64,000 bases of DNA, from assembly GCF_009827395.1 (NCBI RefSeq), contig NZ_WTYX01000001.1, positions 894,001-958,000 on the forward strand, given 5' to 3'. The position numbers and the translations under genes are program-made. The notes under the pieces are model-generated. The model had not been told where the DNA came from, ran no database searches, and was given only the letters and a program-made list of their open reading frames with translations. Shown here one piece after another: positions 9,189 to 18,279 of the stretch. The stretch is from Pontixanthobacter aquaemixtae (GTDB taxonomy: Bacteria; Pseudomonadota; Alphaproteobacteria; Sphingomonadales; Sphingomonadaceae). Positions within the stretch are counted from its first letter, which is position 1, and every line of letters begins with the position of its first letter.

Positions 9189-9279
9189 CCGTTCGTGCTG
9201 AGCTTGTCGAAGCACTGCATTTTTTCTAGCGGTTTGCTGAAAGTGAAGTGCAGCCCTTCGACAAGCTCAGGGCGAACGG
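9189..9279. repeat. Dispersed inverted repeat, family B
   Basis: A 91-bp element with arms CCGTTCGTGCTGAGCTTGTC… and its near-complement ending …CTCAGGGCGAACGG, around a 30-base A+T-richer middle. It fills the gap between the hydratase and the mutase gene. I recognise this core (GAGCTTGTCGAAG with CTTCGACAAGCTC) as a common intergenic repeat in sphingomonad genomes. It could fold as a long hairpin in mRNA and influence expression between the two genes. Confidence 0.85.
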
Positions 9280-9291
9280 GTATTAGGACCT

Positions 9292-11436
9292 ATGACCGAC
9301 AAACCAACCGTTTCCGACTGGCAGACCCTCGCGGACCAAGAATCCAAAGGCCGCGATCTCACCAAAGAAATGCCAGAAGGCTTTGCCGTAAAGCCGCTCT
9401 ACACGCAGGAAGATTCTTCAGATCCCGGCCTGCCCGGTTTTGCCCCATTCACCCGCGGGGTGAAGGCCACGATGTATGCGGGGCGACCGTGGACCATCCG
9501 GCAATATGCGGGCTTTTCTACCGCAGAGGAATCAAACGCGTTCTATCGCCGCAATCTGGCGGCGGGTCAGAAAGGCCTGTCGGTCGCTTTCGATCTGGCG
9601 ACGCATCGCGGTTACGATTCCGATCACCCGCGCGTGGTTGGCGATGTCGGCAAGGCAGGCGTGGCGATTGACACGGTCGAGGATATGCAGATCCTGTTCG
9701 ACCAGATCCCGCTGGAAACAATGTCGGTCAGCATGACGATGAACGGCGCGGTGATCCCCGTTCTGGCGTTCTATATCGTCGCAGGTGAAGAGCAGGGCGT
9801 TTCCACCGAGCAGCTTAGCGGGACGATCCAGAACGATATTCTCAAAGAGTTCATGGTCCGCAACACCTATATCTATCCGCCCGCGCCGAGCATGCGGATC
9901 ATTTCCGATATCATCGGATATACCTCTGCCAACATGCCGAAATTCAATAGCATTTCGATCAGCGGCTATCACATGCACGAGGCCGGGGCGACGGCGGTGC
10001 AGGAACTCGCCTTCACCATCGCCGACGGCAAGGAATATGTGCAAAGCGCAATGGCGACGGGGCTCGATATCGATGCCTTTGCCGGGCGGCTCAGCTTCTT
10101 TTTCGGTATCGGCATGAATTTCTTCATGGAGATCGCCAAACTGCGCGCCGCGCGGACATTGTGGTATCGCGTGATGGACGGGCTGGGCGCCCAGTCCGAA
10201 CGCAGCAAAATGCTGCGCACACATTGCCAGACATCGGGCGTGAGCTTGCAAGAGCAGGACCCGTACAACAACGTTATCCGCACCACGGTGGAGGCGATGG
10301 CGGCAACACTCGGTGGCACGCAGTCGCTCCACACCAACGCGCTCGATGAAGCGATTGCCCTGCCGACCGATTTCAGCGCCCGCATCGCGCGCAACACGCA
10401 GCTGGTGTTGCAGGAAGAAAGCGGCATCACCAATGTCGTCGATCCGCTGGGCGGCAGCTATTACATCGAAGCGCTGACCGCGAAGCTGGTCGAGGAAGCC
10501 GAAGCGCTGATGGCTGAAGTCGATGCAGCGGGCGGAATGACCAAATATGTCGACAGCGGCGCGCCCAAAGCGGCGATCGAACGTGCGGCGGCAGAAAAGC
10601 AAACCAGCGTCGACAAGGGCGAAACTGTGATTGTGGGCGTCAACAAATATCGCCTGTCCGAAGAGGAACAGATCGAGACGCTGGAAGTGGACAACCACAA
10701 GGTCCGCACCGGCCAGATCGCGCGGCTCAAGAAGAACCGTGAAAACCGCGATGAAGATGCGTGTCAGGCGGCGCTGGCTGCCTTGACCGAGGGTGCGAAA
10801 GGCGATGGCAATCTGCTGGCGCTTGCTGTTGACGCCGCACGCCAACGCGCTTCGCTGGGTGAAATTTCCAAAGCGATGGAAGATGTATTCGGCCGCTATG
10901 ACACCACCCCGACGCCTGTGAAGGGCGTCTACAAAAGCGCTTACGAGTTTGACCAGCGCTGGGCGCAGATCATCGACGGGGTCGAAGCTGTCGAACGCCG
11001 ACTTGGTCGCAAGCCCAAAATTATGGTCGCAAAGATGGGGCAAGACGGCCACGATCGCGGCGCGAATGTGATCGCGAGTGCCTTCACCGATATGGGGTTC
11101 GAAGTCGTCTCCGGCCCGTTGTTCCAGACGCCGCAGGAAACGCTCGAAATGGCGCTGGAGCACAATGTCGATGCCATCGGCGCAAGCTCGCTTGCCGCGG
11201 GCCACAAAACGCTGATCCCCGAACTGATCGACCTGCTCAAAGGCGCGGGCCGCAGCGATATCAAAGTCGTCGCGGGCGGTGTGATCCCGCCGCAGGACTA
11301 TGATTTCCTCCGCGATGCCGGCGTGCAGGGCATATACGGCCCCGGCTCCAACGTGATCGAATGCGGCGCGGATATGCTGCGCCTGCTCGGCCACAATATG
11401 CCGCCCGCGGGTGAGGAACTGGAGGCGGCGGAGTGA
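9292..11436 (+). CDS. scpA: Methylmalonyl-CoA mutase (single-chain, B12-dependent)
   Basis: Adenosylcobalamin enzyme that rearranges (R)-methylmalonyl-CoA to succinyl-CoA. The 714-residue protein has an N-terminal substrate barrel ([20 protein letters not shown] region, then RARTLWYR-like segments) and a C-terminal cobalamin domain from about residue 575: DGHDRG at 585-590, where His587 is the lower axial cobalt ligand, followed by GxS and GG segments ([16 protein letters not shown]). The length is that of the catalytic large chain, and no small non-catalytic chain lies nearby, so a homodimer is inferred. The stop overlaps the start of the following esterase gene. It requires imported or synthesised B12. 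Confidence 0.96.
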   Translation: MTDKPTVSDWQTLADQESKGRDLTKEMPEGFAVKPLYTQEDSSDPGLPGFAPFTRGVKATMYAGRPWTIRQYAGFSTAEESNAFYRRNLAAGQKGLSVAFDLATHRGYDSDHPRVVGDVGKAGVAIDTVEDMQILFDQIPLETMSVSMTMNGAVIPVLAFYIVAGEEQGVSTEQLSGTIQNDILKEFMVRNTYIYPPAPSMRIISDIIGYTSANMPKFNSISISGYHMHEAGATAVQELAFTIADGKEYVQSAMATGLDIDAFAGRLSFFFGIGMNFFMEIAKLRAARTLWYRVMDGLGAQSERSKMLRTHCQTSGVSLQEQDPYNNVIRTTVEAMAATLGGTQSLHTNALDEAIALPTDFSARIARNTQLVLQEESGITNVVDPLGGSYYIEALTAKLVEEAEALMAEVDAAGGMTKYVDSGAPKAAIERAAAEKQTSVDKGETVIVGVNKYRLSEEEQIETLEVDNHKVRTGQIARLKKNRENRDEDACQAALAALTEGAKGDGNLLALAVDAARQRASLGEISKAMEDVFGRYDTTPTPVKGVYKSAYEFDQRWAQIIDGVEAVERRLGRKPKIMVAKMGQDGHDRGANVIASAFTDMGFEVVSGPLFQTPQETLEMALEHNVDAIGASSLAAGHKTLIPELIDLLKGAGRSDIKVVAGGVIPPQDYDFLRDAGVQGIYGPGSNVIECGADMLRLLGHNMPPAGEELEAAE

Positions 11437-12278
11437 GGCTGCTTGTCGCATTGGTTGCCGGGGCATTGTTGGCCGCTCCCGCGCTTGCGAGCGAGCCTGC
11501 AACATCTGATCCAGAACCGATCACGATCGGCGAAGCCTATGCGATGGAAACGCATGACGCGGCGCGGCAGATCAATGTGGTTTTGCCGCGCGGTTATGAG
11601 AAGGATGAGGGCACCTATCCGATCATCGTGATGCTGGACGGCGGCAGGTCACAGGATTTCTTCCTCGCGCTCGGGATAGAGCAATGGAACCAGCTTTGGG
11701 GGCGCAGCCAGCCGGCGATTTTTGTTGGCGTCGAAACGGTTGATCGCCAGCGCGAATTGCTGCCGCCAACAGAAACTGCGGAAGAGGCAGAACGCTATCC
11801 CACGGCGGGAGAAGCGGATGCGTTCCGGTCTTGGCTGTTGGACGAAGTGCTGCCCATGATCAGGGCAAGATACCGCGACAACGGACGCGCGATACTCGTC
11901 GGCGAAAGCGCGGCGGGCCATTTCGTTGCCGAAACCTGGGTGAAACATCCCGCCAGTTTCGATGGTTACGCGGCCCTTTCACCGAGCTTGCAATGGAATA
12001 ACCAGTCACTGTCGCGCGAACTGGGCAAATTTGACCGCCCCGCGCGCCCGCCGCTGTTTATCTCGCTGGCGGATGAGGGCGGCGCAACCGAAGAGGGCGC
12101 GCTGCGCTTTGTCGCTCAGGCAAAGGGGCAAATGTGCTTCGCCGACCGGCGAAGCAGCCATGTCCACCACGCCAATTCGCTGCATCAGCTGCTACCGCAG
12201 GCATTGCAGTTTCTGTTACCGACCGAAGCCGACTGGCTCGAGGAATATGGCCTCACCGTCGACTGTAACAAGGATTAG
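11433..12278 (+). CDS. Secreted alpha/beta-hydrolase (esterase D/Fes-like)
   Basis: A 281-residue exported esterase-like protein. Residues 1-19 are a signal peptide ([15 protein letters not shown], then SEP). The body fits the putative-esterase family: a DG-containing strand (VMLDGG), the nucleophile elbow GESAAG with Ser159, and a C-terminal His cluster (SSHVHHANS) that could supply the catalytic His. The GTG start at 11433 overlaps the mutase stop (GTGA), implying coupling. The natural ester is unknown; relatives hydrolyse siderophore esters or small thioesters. It is probably periplasmic. Confidence 0.8.
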   Translation: MRLLVALVAGALLAAPALASEPATSDPEPITIGEAYAMETHDAARQINVVLPRGYEKDEGTYPIIVMLDGGRSQDFFLALGIEQWNQLWGRSQPAIFVGVETVDRQRELLPPTETAEEAERYPTAGEADAFRSWLLDEVLPMIRARYRDNGRAILVGESAAGHFVAETWVKHPASFDGYAALSPSLQWNNQSLSRELGKFDRPARPPLFISLADEGGATEEGALRFVAQAKGQMCFADRRSSHVHHANSLHQLLPQALQFLLPTEADWLEEYGLTVDCNKD

Positions 12279-13300
12279 TGAGCAACCGCATGACCCAAAT
12301 CCGTACTGACTGGACCCGCGAAGAGATCGCGGATCTGTTCAACCTCCCGTTCACCGAACTGTTGTTCCAGGCGGCATCGGTTCACCGCGAGAACCATGCT
12401 CCCGATCAGGTGCAGCTGTGCACTCTGCTGTCGATCAAGACCGGCGGTTGTCCGGAGGATTGCGGATATTGCTCGCAATCGGTGAAGGCTGACTCCGGCG
12501 TCGAGGCAACCAAGCTGATGGATGTGCAGGCGGTGCTGCAATCGGCGGCGCAGGCGAAGGATCATGGCAGTCAGCGTTTCTGCATGGGCGCGGCGTGGCG
12601 TAATCCCAAGGACCGCGACATGCCCGCGATTGTCGAGATCGTGAAGGGCGTGCGCGAAATGGGGCTGGAAACCTGCATGACGCTGGGGATGTTGACGCCC
12701 AAACAGGCCGATATGCTCGCCGAAGCGGGGCTCGATTATTACAATCACAATATCGACAGCAGCCCCGAATATTACGAGCGCGTGATCACCACGCGGACGA
12801 TGGATGAGCGGCTCGATACGCTGGAAAATGTCCGCAATTCGGGCATTAATGTGTGCAGCGGCGGGATTATCGGCATGGGCGAAACACGCGAAGATCGCGT
12901 GGGCTTTGTCCACACGCTGGCGACGCTGGAGCAGCATCCCGAAAGCGTGCCGGTCAACGCGCTGGTCCCGGTAAAGGGCACGGTGCTGGGCGATATGCTG
13001 CACGACACGCCGCTCGCGAAAATCGACGATATCGAGTTTGTCCGCACTGTTGCGGTTGCTCGGATCACCATGCCGATGAGCATGGTCCGTCTGTCGGCAG
13101 GGCGCGAAAGCATGAGCGATGCGACGCAGGCGCTGTGCTTTATGGCGGGCGCGAATTCGATATTCACGGGCGACAAATTGCTCACTGCGCCCAATGCGGG
13201 TGACGACAGCGATGCGGCTTTGTTCGATCGTCTCGGGATGACTGCTTTGCAAGGTGAGGAGCCGATGAGAGCATGCAAAGTGGCCGAGCCAGCGGAGTGA
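12278..13300 (+). CDS. bioB: Biotin synthase
   Basis: Radical-SAM enzyme inserting sulfur into dethiobiotin. The CxxxCxxC cluster motif [10 protein letters not shown] (Cys58, Cys62, Cys65) binds the SAM-cleaving 4Fe-4S cluster; [27 protein letters not shown] and the later Arg in VRLSAGR match the 2Fe-2S ligand set. Numbering is from the GTG at 12278, which has AAGGA 5 bases upstream and overlaps the previous stop; an ATG at 12290 is the alternative. No other bio genes are in the window. Its location inside the propionyl-CoA carboxylase region suggests it serves biotin loading of PccA. Confidence 0.95.
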   Translation: MSNRMTQIRTDWTREEIADLFNLPFTELLFQAASVHRENHAPDQVQLCTLLSIKTGGCPEDCGYCSQSVKADSGVEATKLMDVQAVLQSAAQAKDHGSQRFCMGAAWRNPKDRDMPAIVEIVKGVREMGLETCMTLGMLTPKQADMLAEAGLDYYNHNIDSSPEYYERVITTRTMDERLDTLENVRNSGINVCSGGIIGMGETREDRVGFVHTLATLEQHPESVPVNALVPVKGTVLGDMLHDTPLAKIDDIEFVRTVAVARITMPMSMVRLSAGRESMSDATQALCFMAGANSIFTGDKLLTAPNAGDDSDAALFDRLGMTALQGEEPMRACKVAEPAE

Positions 13301-13312
13301 GATTTTTGTGCC

Positions 13313-13390
13313 CGTCATCCCAGCGAAGGCTGGGATCGGTTTCCACAAAGCGCAAGATTGCGAGCGATCCCAGCCTTCGCTGGGATGACG
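13313..13390. repeat. Dispersed inverted repeat, family A, copy 2
   Basis: The best preserved of three copies: arms of about 26 bases beginning CGTCATCCCAGCGAAGGC and ending with its complement GCTGGGATGACG, around a core beginning GGTTTCCACAAAG. It occupies almost the whole gap between bioB and the next gene, ending 7 bases before the GTG start, so it displaces any normal ribosome-binding site there. Confidence 0.87.
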
Positions 13391-13397
13391 ACAATTC

Positions 13398-14183
13398 GTG
13401 ACCCTCGGTTTCTCTGTCAACGAATTGCTCCCTAAGGCGCGCGGTGGTGGGCAGTTGAAAATGGGGCTGGTGAAGCTGTCCGAGGGAGAATGGCTTCAAC
13501 CGGATCCTGATGTCGCGGCGCGCGCACAAGCGTTCGCCGATCACCCTGAAGGCATCCAGCTTTCCCCAAAAGGCGAAGCAGCGGCAGAAGAACTGGCCGC
13601 AATGCTCGGCGTGGCAGGCGGGCTTCCCGGTGCGGCCAAGGCGCATCACGAGGATATGTGCCTGCTCACGCGAGAGCGAGGCGAAGACATTTACCGCCTT
13701 GCCGGTGCGGCGGTGGCTTACCCAACCGATTGGCATCCGAAAGACAAGATGGGCCTGCCGCTGGCCGCGATGCATGCGCCGATACAGGGCTATCAGGAGC
13801 AGCTTGCCAGCGGGGTCGACTATTTCATGGCGAAGCTGAGGCCGGGCAAAATCTTCGGCCGCTGCAACTGGTTTATCGCGCCGACCCCCGAACTGCGCTG
13901 GATCGCGGATGCGCCGCCAGAGATCGCTTTTGGCAAAGTAACGGCGCAAAATGCGGGCGAGACTTTGTACGTCCGCAGCGAACGCCAGACCTTGCGGCGA
14001 TTGCCAGAGACCGGCGCGATCCTGTTCACCATCGGCGTCTATGTCGCGCCGCTGGGGGCCTTGTCGCCTGCAAATGTTGCGACACTGGGCAATGCCGTCA
14101 AACGGCTCTTGGCGGGCGAGGGCGATCGCCGCGGATCGCCGTTTTACGCAAAATCGTTGATCGAATTTGCCGAAACCGTGTAG
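13398..14183 (+). CDS. DUF3445 / haem-dependent oxidative N-demethylase-like protein
   Basis: A 261-residue protein that I place in the DUF3445 family, whose characterised members are haem enzymes that oxidatively demethylate amines. Supporting segments are KMGLVKLSEGEWLQPD, YPTDWHPKDKMGLPLAAMHAPI (cited as two short blocks YPTDWHPKDKMG and AAMHAPIQGY), GRCNWFI and SERQTLRRLPETGAILFTI, the last being the most diagnostic. The GTG start at 13398 lacks a clear ribosome site because the repeat ends just before it; a later ATG at 13461 is possible but would cut the conserved N-terminus. Substrate unknown. Neighbours give no hint of methylamine metabolism. Confidence 0.75.
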   Translation: MTLGFSVNELLPKARGGGQLKMGLVKLSEGEWLQPDPDVAARAQAFADHPEGIQLSPKGEAAAEELAAMLGVAGGLPGAAKAHHEDMCLLTRERGEDIYRLAGAAVAYPTDWHPKDKMGLPLAAMHAPIQGYQEQLASGVDYFMAKLRPGKIFGRCNWFIAPTPELRWIADAPPEIAFGKVTAQNAGETLYVRSERQTLRRLPETGAILFTIGVYVAPLGALSPANVATLGNAVKRLLAGEGDRRGSPFYAKSLIEFAETV

Positions 14184-14205
14184 ATTGGCAGCGGGAGATC
14201 AGACC

Positions 14206-14598
14206 ATGATAGTAACAGCCATTGCAATGATCGCCGCCGCGATACCGCCGGTGCCCGAATGGAATTGCGATGATCCGCAAGTGCAACAGGAAATGAACTG
14301 GTGCGCCAATCAGGAATATCTGGAAGCCGATGCGGCGCTCAATGCGCAATGGAAAAAGACTGCTGCGGTGATGAAGTTGCGCGACGAGAATTTTGAAAGC
14401 ACAAGCGACGATCGGCCCGGCTATTTCGATACGCTTCTGGCTGCGCAGCGCGCCTGGCTTACATATCGCGATACGCATTGCCGTTCCGAAGGATATTATG
14501 CGCGCGGCGGATCGCTCGAACCGCTTCTGGTAGCCACTTGCAAAACGGAGTTGACCGAGGGGCGCACGGCACAACTTGCGGCTCTGGTTGAGATTTGA
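14206..14598 (+). CDS. LprI-like (DUF1311) exported protein
   Basis: A 130-residue protein with a short N-terminal export segment (VTAIAMIAAAIPP) and the DUF1311 pattern: CDDPQVQQEMNWCA, then YLEADAALN, LLAAQRAWLTYRDTHC, and CKTELTEGRTAQL. Spaced Cys residues suggest disulfides in the periplasm. Family members are named after a lysozyme inhibitor of Mycobacterium, but most are uncharacterised, so I do not claim lysozyme inhibition. The start is the ATG at 14206 behind GGGAG. Its stop overlaps the start of the next secreted protein. Confidence 0.82.
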   Translation: MIVTAIAMIAAAIPPVPEWNCDDPQVQQEMNWCANQEYLEADAALNAQWKKTAAVMKLRDENFESTSDDRPGYFDTLLAAQRAWLTYRDTHCRSEGYYARGGSLEPLLVATCKTELTEGRTAQLAALVEI

Positions 14599-15023
14599 TC
14601 GGGCGCCGCGCGCCTTTGGCCGCCGCATTGGCCGCTGCCATTTTGCTGGGCAATTCGACCGGCGCTTTCGCCTGTTCCTTCAGCTGGAAAGAGGGCTTCT
14701 CTCCGGAAGAAATAAAGCAGCGTGAAGACGTTCGCAAAGTGACCGGCACAATCGAAATTGGCGAGTTGCAAGGCAGCGCTGACGAGAATGGCGAGCTGTG
14801 GGAAGGCACGATTTTTTCCCGCATCACAACTCTCCGTGGGACCGGATGGGAAACGTGGCAGAACTTCCATCGCGTTTCGCTCGATTGCGGTGCCTATCGC
14901 AAACCACTTGCCAACGGGCGCGGAATCTTCTGGATTTCTCGCCAAAAGATTGACGGCAGGTATGAAATCCTGCTGTGGGAAGGCGAGTATTCCCGCAATT
15001 CACAATCCAAGAGCAGCCAATAA
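14595..15023 (+). CDS. Unrecognised small exported protein
   Basis: I do not recognise this 142-residue protein. It begins with a signal peptide (PLAAALAAAILLGNSTGAFA, with cleavage likely before CSF, so it may be a lipoprotein with Cys27). The mature part contains a single central domain rich in Trp and charged residues (GTGWETWQNFHRVSLDCG) and a polar Ser/Lys tail. The TTG start overlaps the preceding stop (TTGA), so expression is probably coupled to the LprI-like gene. The stop is immediately followed by the pccA start codon. Confidence 0.68.
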   Translation: MIGRRAPLAAALAAAILLGNSTGAFACSFSWKEGFSPEEIKQREDVRKVTGTIEIGELQGSADENGELWEGTIFSRITTLRGTGWETWQNFHRVSLDCGAYRKPLANGRGIFWISRQKIDGRYEILLWEGEYSRNSQSKSSQ

Positions 15024-17045
15024 ATGTTCAAGAAAATTCTGATTGCCAATCGCGGCGAGATCGCTTGCCGTGTTATCAAGACTGCGCGCCGGATGGGGAT
15101 TGCGACAGTCGCGGTTTACTCTGACGCAGATGCGCGTGCACCCTTTGTGAAGATGGCGGATGAAGCGGTCCATATCGGGCCTGCTCCTGCAGCGGAAAGC
15201 TATCTGATCGCGGACAAGATCATCGCCGCGTGCAAGCAAACCGGCGCGCAGGCTGTGCATCCCGGCTATGGCTTCCTGTCAGAGCGGGCGAGCTTTGTCG
15301 AAGAGCTGGAAAAGAATGACATCGCCTTTATCGGCCCGCCAACGGGCGCGATTTCGGCGATGGGTGACAAGATTGAATCCAAGAAGCTTGCGAAAGAAGC
15401 GGGCGTCAATGTCGTCCCGGGCTTCGTCGGCGAAATCAAAGATACCGATCACGCGGTGCAGATTTCGGACGATATCGGTTATCCGGTGATGATGAAGGCC
15501 AGCGCGGGCGGCGGCGGCAAGGGCATGCGGCTTGCGTGGTCTGAGAAAGACGTGCGCGAAGGCTTCGAAGCGACCAAGCGCGAAGGGCTGAACAGCTTCG
15601 GCGATGACCGCGTATTCATCGAGAAATTTATCGAGAACCCGCGCCATATCGAAATCCAGATTCTGGGCGATAAGCACGGCAATGTCATTTACCTCAACGA
15701 ACGCGAATGCAGCATCCAGCGGCGCCACCAGAAAGTTGTCGAGGAAGCGCCTTCGCCTTTCGTCACGCCGAAAATGCGTGAAAGCATGGGCAAGCAATGC
15801 GTCGCGCTGTCAAAGGCGGTCGATTATCACAGCGCAGGTACGGTGGAGCTGATCGTCAGCGGTGCCGATCCGAGCGGAGAGAGTTTCTACTTCCTCGAAA
15901 TGAACACACGTTTGCAGGTGGAACATCCGGTCACCGAAGCGATCACCGGCGTCGATCTGGTCGAACAGATGATCCGCGTTGCTGCGGGTGAAGAGCTGAC
16001 AATCAAGCAGGAAGACGTGAAAATCGATGGCTGGGCGATCGAGAACCGCGTCTACGCCGAAGACCCTTATCGCGGTTTCCTGCCATCCACCGGCCGCCTC
16101 GTGCATTACCAGCCGCCAGTCGAACCATGGGCCGATGACGGCGCGGAAAACGGGCGGCGCGGTGTCGAGGGTATCCGGGTCGATGATGGTGTTTATGAAG
16201 GCGGCGAAGTGTCGATGTTTTACGACCCGATGATCGCCAAGCTGATCACCTGGGGCGAAACGCGCGACGAAGCCGCCGATCTGCAAATCCAGGCGCTCGA
16301 CGCGTTCCGGATCGAAGGGCTGGGCCACAATGTCGATTTCCTCAGCGCGATCATGCAGCATGAACGCTTCCGCAGCGGTGAATTGACCACCGGATTTATC
16401 GCAGAGGAATATCCCGAAGGGTTCGAAGGCGCGGCAACCTCTGACCATCTGCTGCGCAATCTGGCGGCGGTTGGCGGGGTGCTGGCGACAATCGATGCAG
16501 ACCGCGCGCGGCGCATCGATCAACAGCTGAACGGTTCAATCTACCCCACGGGCGATTGGAGCATCCGGATCGGCGAGCGGGACTATGCCGTATCGCTCGA
16601 AGAAGAAGCGATCACTGTAGATGGCGCGATCCTGCCGCTCGATATGGAATATACGCCCGGCGACCGGATGATTGATGTGGAAGTTGGCGATGATGACCTG
16701 ACAATGCAGATATCCAAGACGCGCACCGGCTATGCCATCACCACCCGCGGGGCGACGCATTCGCTGCGGATATTGCCCGCGCATGTCGCGCATCTGGCCG
16801 AGCATATGATCGAGAAAGTCCCGCCCGATCTCAGCAAGTTCCTGATCTGCCCGATGCCGGGCCTGCTGGTCAAACTGCATGTCGAGGAGGGCGAGGAAGT
16901 CCAGCCCGGACAGCCGCTGGCGACGGTCGAAGCGATGAAGATGGAGAATATCCTGCGCGCAGAGAAGGCCGGTACAATAGCCAAGATCAACGCCGATCAG
17001 GGTGAAAGTCTTGCGGTGGACGCCATTATACTAGAACTTGAGTAA
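15024..17045 (+). CDS. pccA: Propionyl-CoA carboxylase, biotin carboxylase/BCCP (alpha) subunit
   Basis: ATP-dependent carboxylation of protein-bound biotin, for transfer to propionyl-CoA by PccB. The 673-residue protein has the biotin carboxylase N-domain (ILIANRGEIACRVI), ATP-grasp loop KASAGGGGKGMR, metal/active-site region EMNTRLQVEHPVTE, and a C-terminal biotinyl domain with EAMKMEN, Lys639 being the biotinylated residue 34 residues from the end. It starts directly after the stop of the small exported gene. The length (covalent BCCP fused to carboxylase) distinguishes it from the free AccC of acetyl-CoA carboxylase. Confidence 0.95.
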   Translation: MFKKILIANRGEIACRVIKTARRMGIATVAVYSDADARAPFVKMADEAVHIGPAPAAESYLIADKIIAACKQTGAQAVHPGYGFLSERASFVEELEKNDIAFIGPPTGAISAMGDKIESKKLAKEAGVNVVPGFVGEIKDTDHAVQISDDIGYPVMMKASAGGGGKGMRLAWSEKDVREGFEATKREGLNSFGDDRVFIEKFIENPRHIEIQILGDKHGNVIYLNERECSIQRRHQKVVEEAPSPFVTPKMRESMGKQCVALSKAVDYHSAGTVELIVSGADPSGESFYFLEMNTRLQVEHPVTEAITGVDLVEQMIRVAAGEELTIKQEDVKIDGWAIENRVYAEDPYRGFLPSTGRLVHYQPPVEPWADDGAENGRRGVEGIRVDDGVYEGGEVSMFYDPMIAKLITWGETRDEAADLQIQALDAFRIEGLGHNVDFLSAIMQHERFRSGELTTGFIAEEYPEGFEGAATSDHLLRNLAAVGGVLATIDADRARRIDQQLNGSIYPTGDWSIRIGERDYAVSLEEEAITVDGAILPLDMEYTPGDRMIDVEVGDDDLTMQISKTRTGYAITTRGATHSLRILPAHVAHLAEHMIEKVPPDLSKFLICPMPGLLVKLHVEEGEEVQPGQPLATVEAMKMENILRAEKAGTIAKINADQGESLAVDAIILELE

Positions 17046-17165
17046 CCGAAAATTACTTCCATGTGACATCAAGTTACATTGTTTACAAAAAAGCAGTTAA
17101 CATTGCAGTCTTTGCGCTGGCGTTCCGGTGAAAAGAGGCCAATTCTATGCGCCTAGGAGGTGCAT

Positions 17166-17453
17166 ATGGCACATCAAGGGCTTGGATTCTTCAATGCCAA
17201 GGGTCAGTATTTCAAGACCCCTGACGAGGCGACCGCTAGCGATCTCTCGTCAATGCTGGGCAAGATCGGCGAGGGCGACAGTCTGGCCCCCGGCATCGCG
17301 TTGATGCTGCTTGAAAAGCGCGCGGAGATCGAACGGATCTTTGCCGAGCATGACGAAATGGTGGCCGAACGCACCGCGCATGAGGCGAAACTTTCTGGTG
17401 ATGCCGATAATGTCACCGCCTTGCCGGGAGTTGATCGAAGCGAGGCAAGTTAG
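17166..17453 (+). CDS. Unrecognised small acidic cytoplasmic protein
   Basis: A 95-residue protein with no signal peptide or membrane segment, and largely helical: LEKRAEIERIFAEHDEMVAERTAHEA looks amphipathic and could pair as a coiled coil (cited in part: LEKRAEIERIF). It has a perfect AGGAGG 5 bases before the ATG at 17166, which argues strongly that it is translated, perhaps at high level. The 120 bases in front are A+T-rich and hold its own promoter region, so it is separate from pccA. I see no recognisable family. Confidence 0.72.
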   Translation: MAHQGLGFFNAKGQYFKTPDEATASDLSSMLGKIGEGDSLAPGIALMLLEKRAEIERIFAEHDEMVAERTAHEAKLSGDADNVTALPGVDRSEAS

Positions 17454-17487
17454 CTAGACCGGTTCCCTGATCATTCGGGAGGGAATC

Positions 17488-17886
17488 GTGCCATTACCAA
17501 TAACGGCAACCGTTGCGGCCATCTGCGGCCTGCTGCTTCTTATCACGGCAATCATGACCGTACGCCAGCGTTTCAGGCTTGGCGTAGCGTTCGGCGATGC
17601 AAGCGATCAGGCGCTGATTTCGGCGAGCCGATCGCATGCCAATCTGGCCGAACATGCGCCCATAGTGCTGATTATGTTGGGCCTACTCGAGAATGGTGAA
17701 GCCAGCTCGACTGCGCTGATGGTGATCGGCGGGGCATTCGTTGCAGGACGGGTGGCGCATATTATCGGGCTTCATGGCAAGATCGAACCCGGCAAACCAC
17801 CGCTCGCGCGCCAGATCGGCGTGATTGTCACATGGCTGACGCTGCTGGCACTGGCGGTGATGATCCTTCTCGGCGTGTTCGCGTGA
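17488..17886 (+). CDS. MAPEG-family membrane protein
   Basis: A 132-residue protein with four membrane helices (about 4-24, 52-68, 72-92, 107-130). The family hallmark RSHANLAEHAPI, with the Glu and Pro in the cytoplasmic loop after the first helix, is present. MAPEG proteins include glutathione transferases and related enzymes; bacterial members of this size are mostly uncharacterised. The GTG start at 17488 is preceded by GGGAGGGA. Its position after the small acidic gene is consistent with one short operon through csaA. Confidence 0.88.
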   Translation: MPLPITATVAAICGLLLLITAIMTVRQRFRLGVAFGDASDQALISASRSHANLAEHAPIVLIMLGLLENGEASSTALMVIGGAFVAGRVAHIIGLHGKIEPGKPPLARQIGVIVTWLTLLALAVMILLGVFA

Positions 17887-17907
17887 CGGGCACAGAAAGC
17901 GCTTAGG

Positions 17908-18279
17908 ATGCATGTCAATCACAGCGCAGACGCGCCGGCCGAAGCCGAAATCACTTTCGATGAATTTTTAAAAGTCGATATCCGTATCGGCACAATCATC
18001 CATGCCGAAGAGTTTCCCGAAGCGCGCAATCCCGCTTTCAAGCTGCAGATTGATTTCGGCGAAACGATCGGGGTGAAGAAAAGCTGCGCGCAGATTGTCA
18101 CGAACTATCCGATTGACGAGCTGCCCGGCCGGCAAGTCGCGGCGGTCGTCAATTTCCCGCCGCGCCAGATCGGCCCGGCCATGTCCGAAGTGCTGACTTT
18201 GGGCTTTGCCGACGGGCAGGGCGAAGTGGTGCTGTTCGCGCCCGATGTGAAAGTCCCCAACGGTTCGCGGCTGTTTTAA
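17908..18279 (+). CDS. csaA: CsaA-like tRNA-binding protein/chaperone
   Basis: A 123-residue stand-alone tRNA-binding (OB-fold) domain. FLKVDIRIGTI and NPAFKLQIDFG match the fold start, and KKSCAQIV with VAAVVNFPPRQIGPAMSEVLTLGF-like ending match CsaA, a dimeric protein linked to secretion in Bacillus. I cite VNFPPRQIGP as the key block. The stop codon overlaps the stop of the convergent cyclase gene by 4 bases. Function here is inferred from family only. Confidence 0.9.
   Translation: MHVNHSADAPAEAEITFDEFLKVDIRIGTIIHAEEFPEARNPAFKLQIDFGETIGVKKSCAQIVTNYPIDELPGRQVAAVVNFPPRQIGPAMSEVLTLGFADGQGEVVLFAPDVKVPNGSRLF

Noticed and set aside
9532-11505. Long open frame on the minus strand (about 650 codons) opposite the mutase gene
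   Set aside because: It is an antisense frame kept open by the codon bias of a GC-rich gene; the translated sequence is compositionally skewed (His/Arg/Phe-rich) and matches no family.
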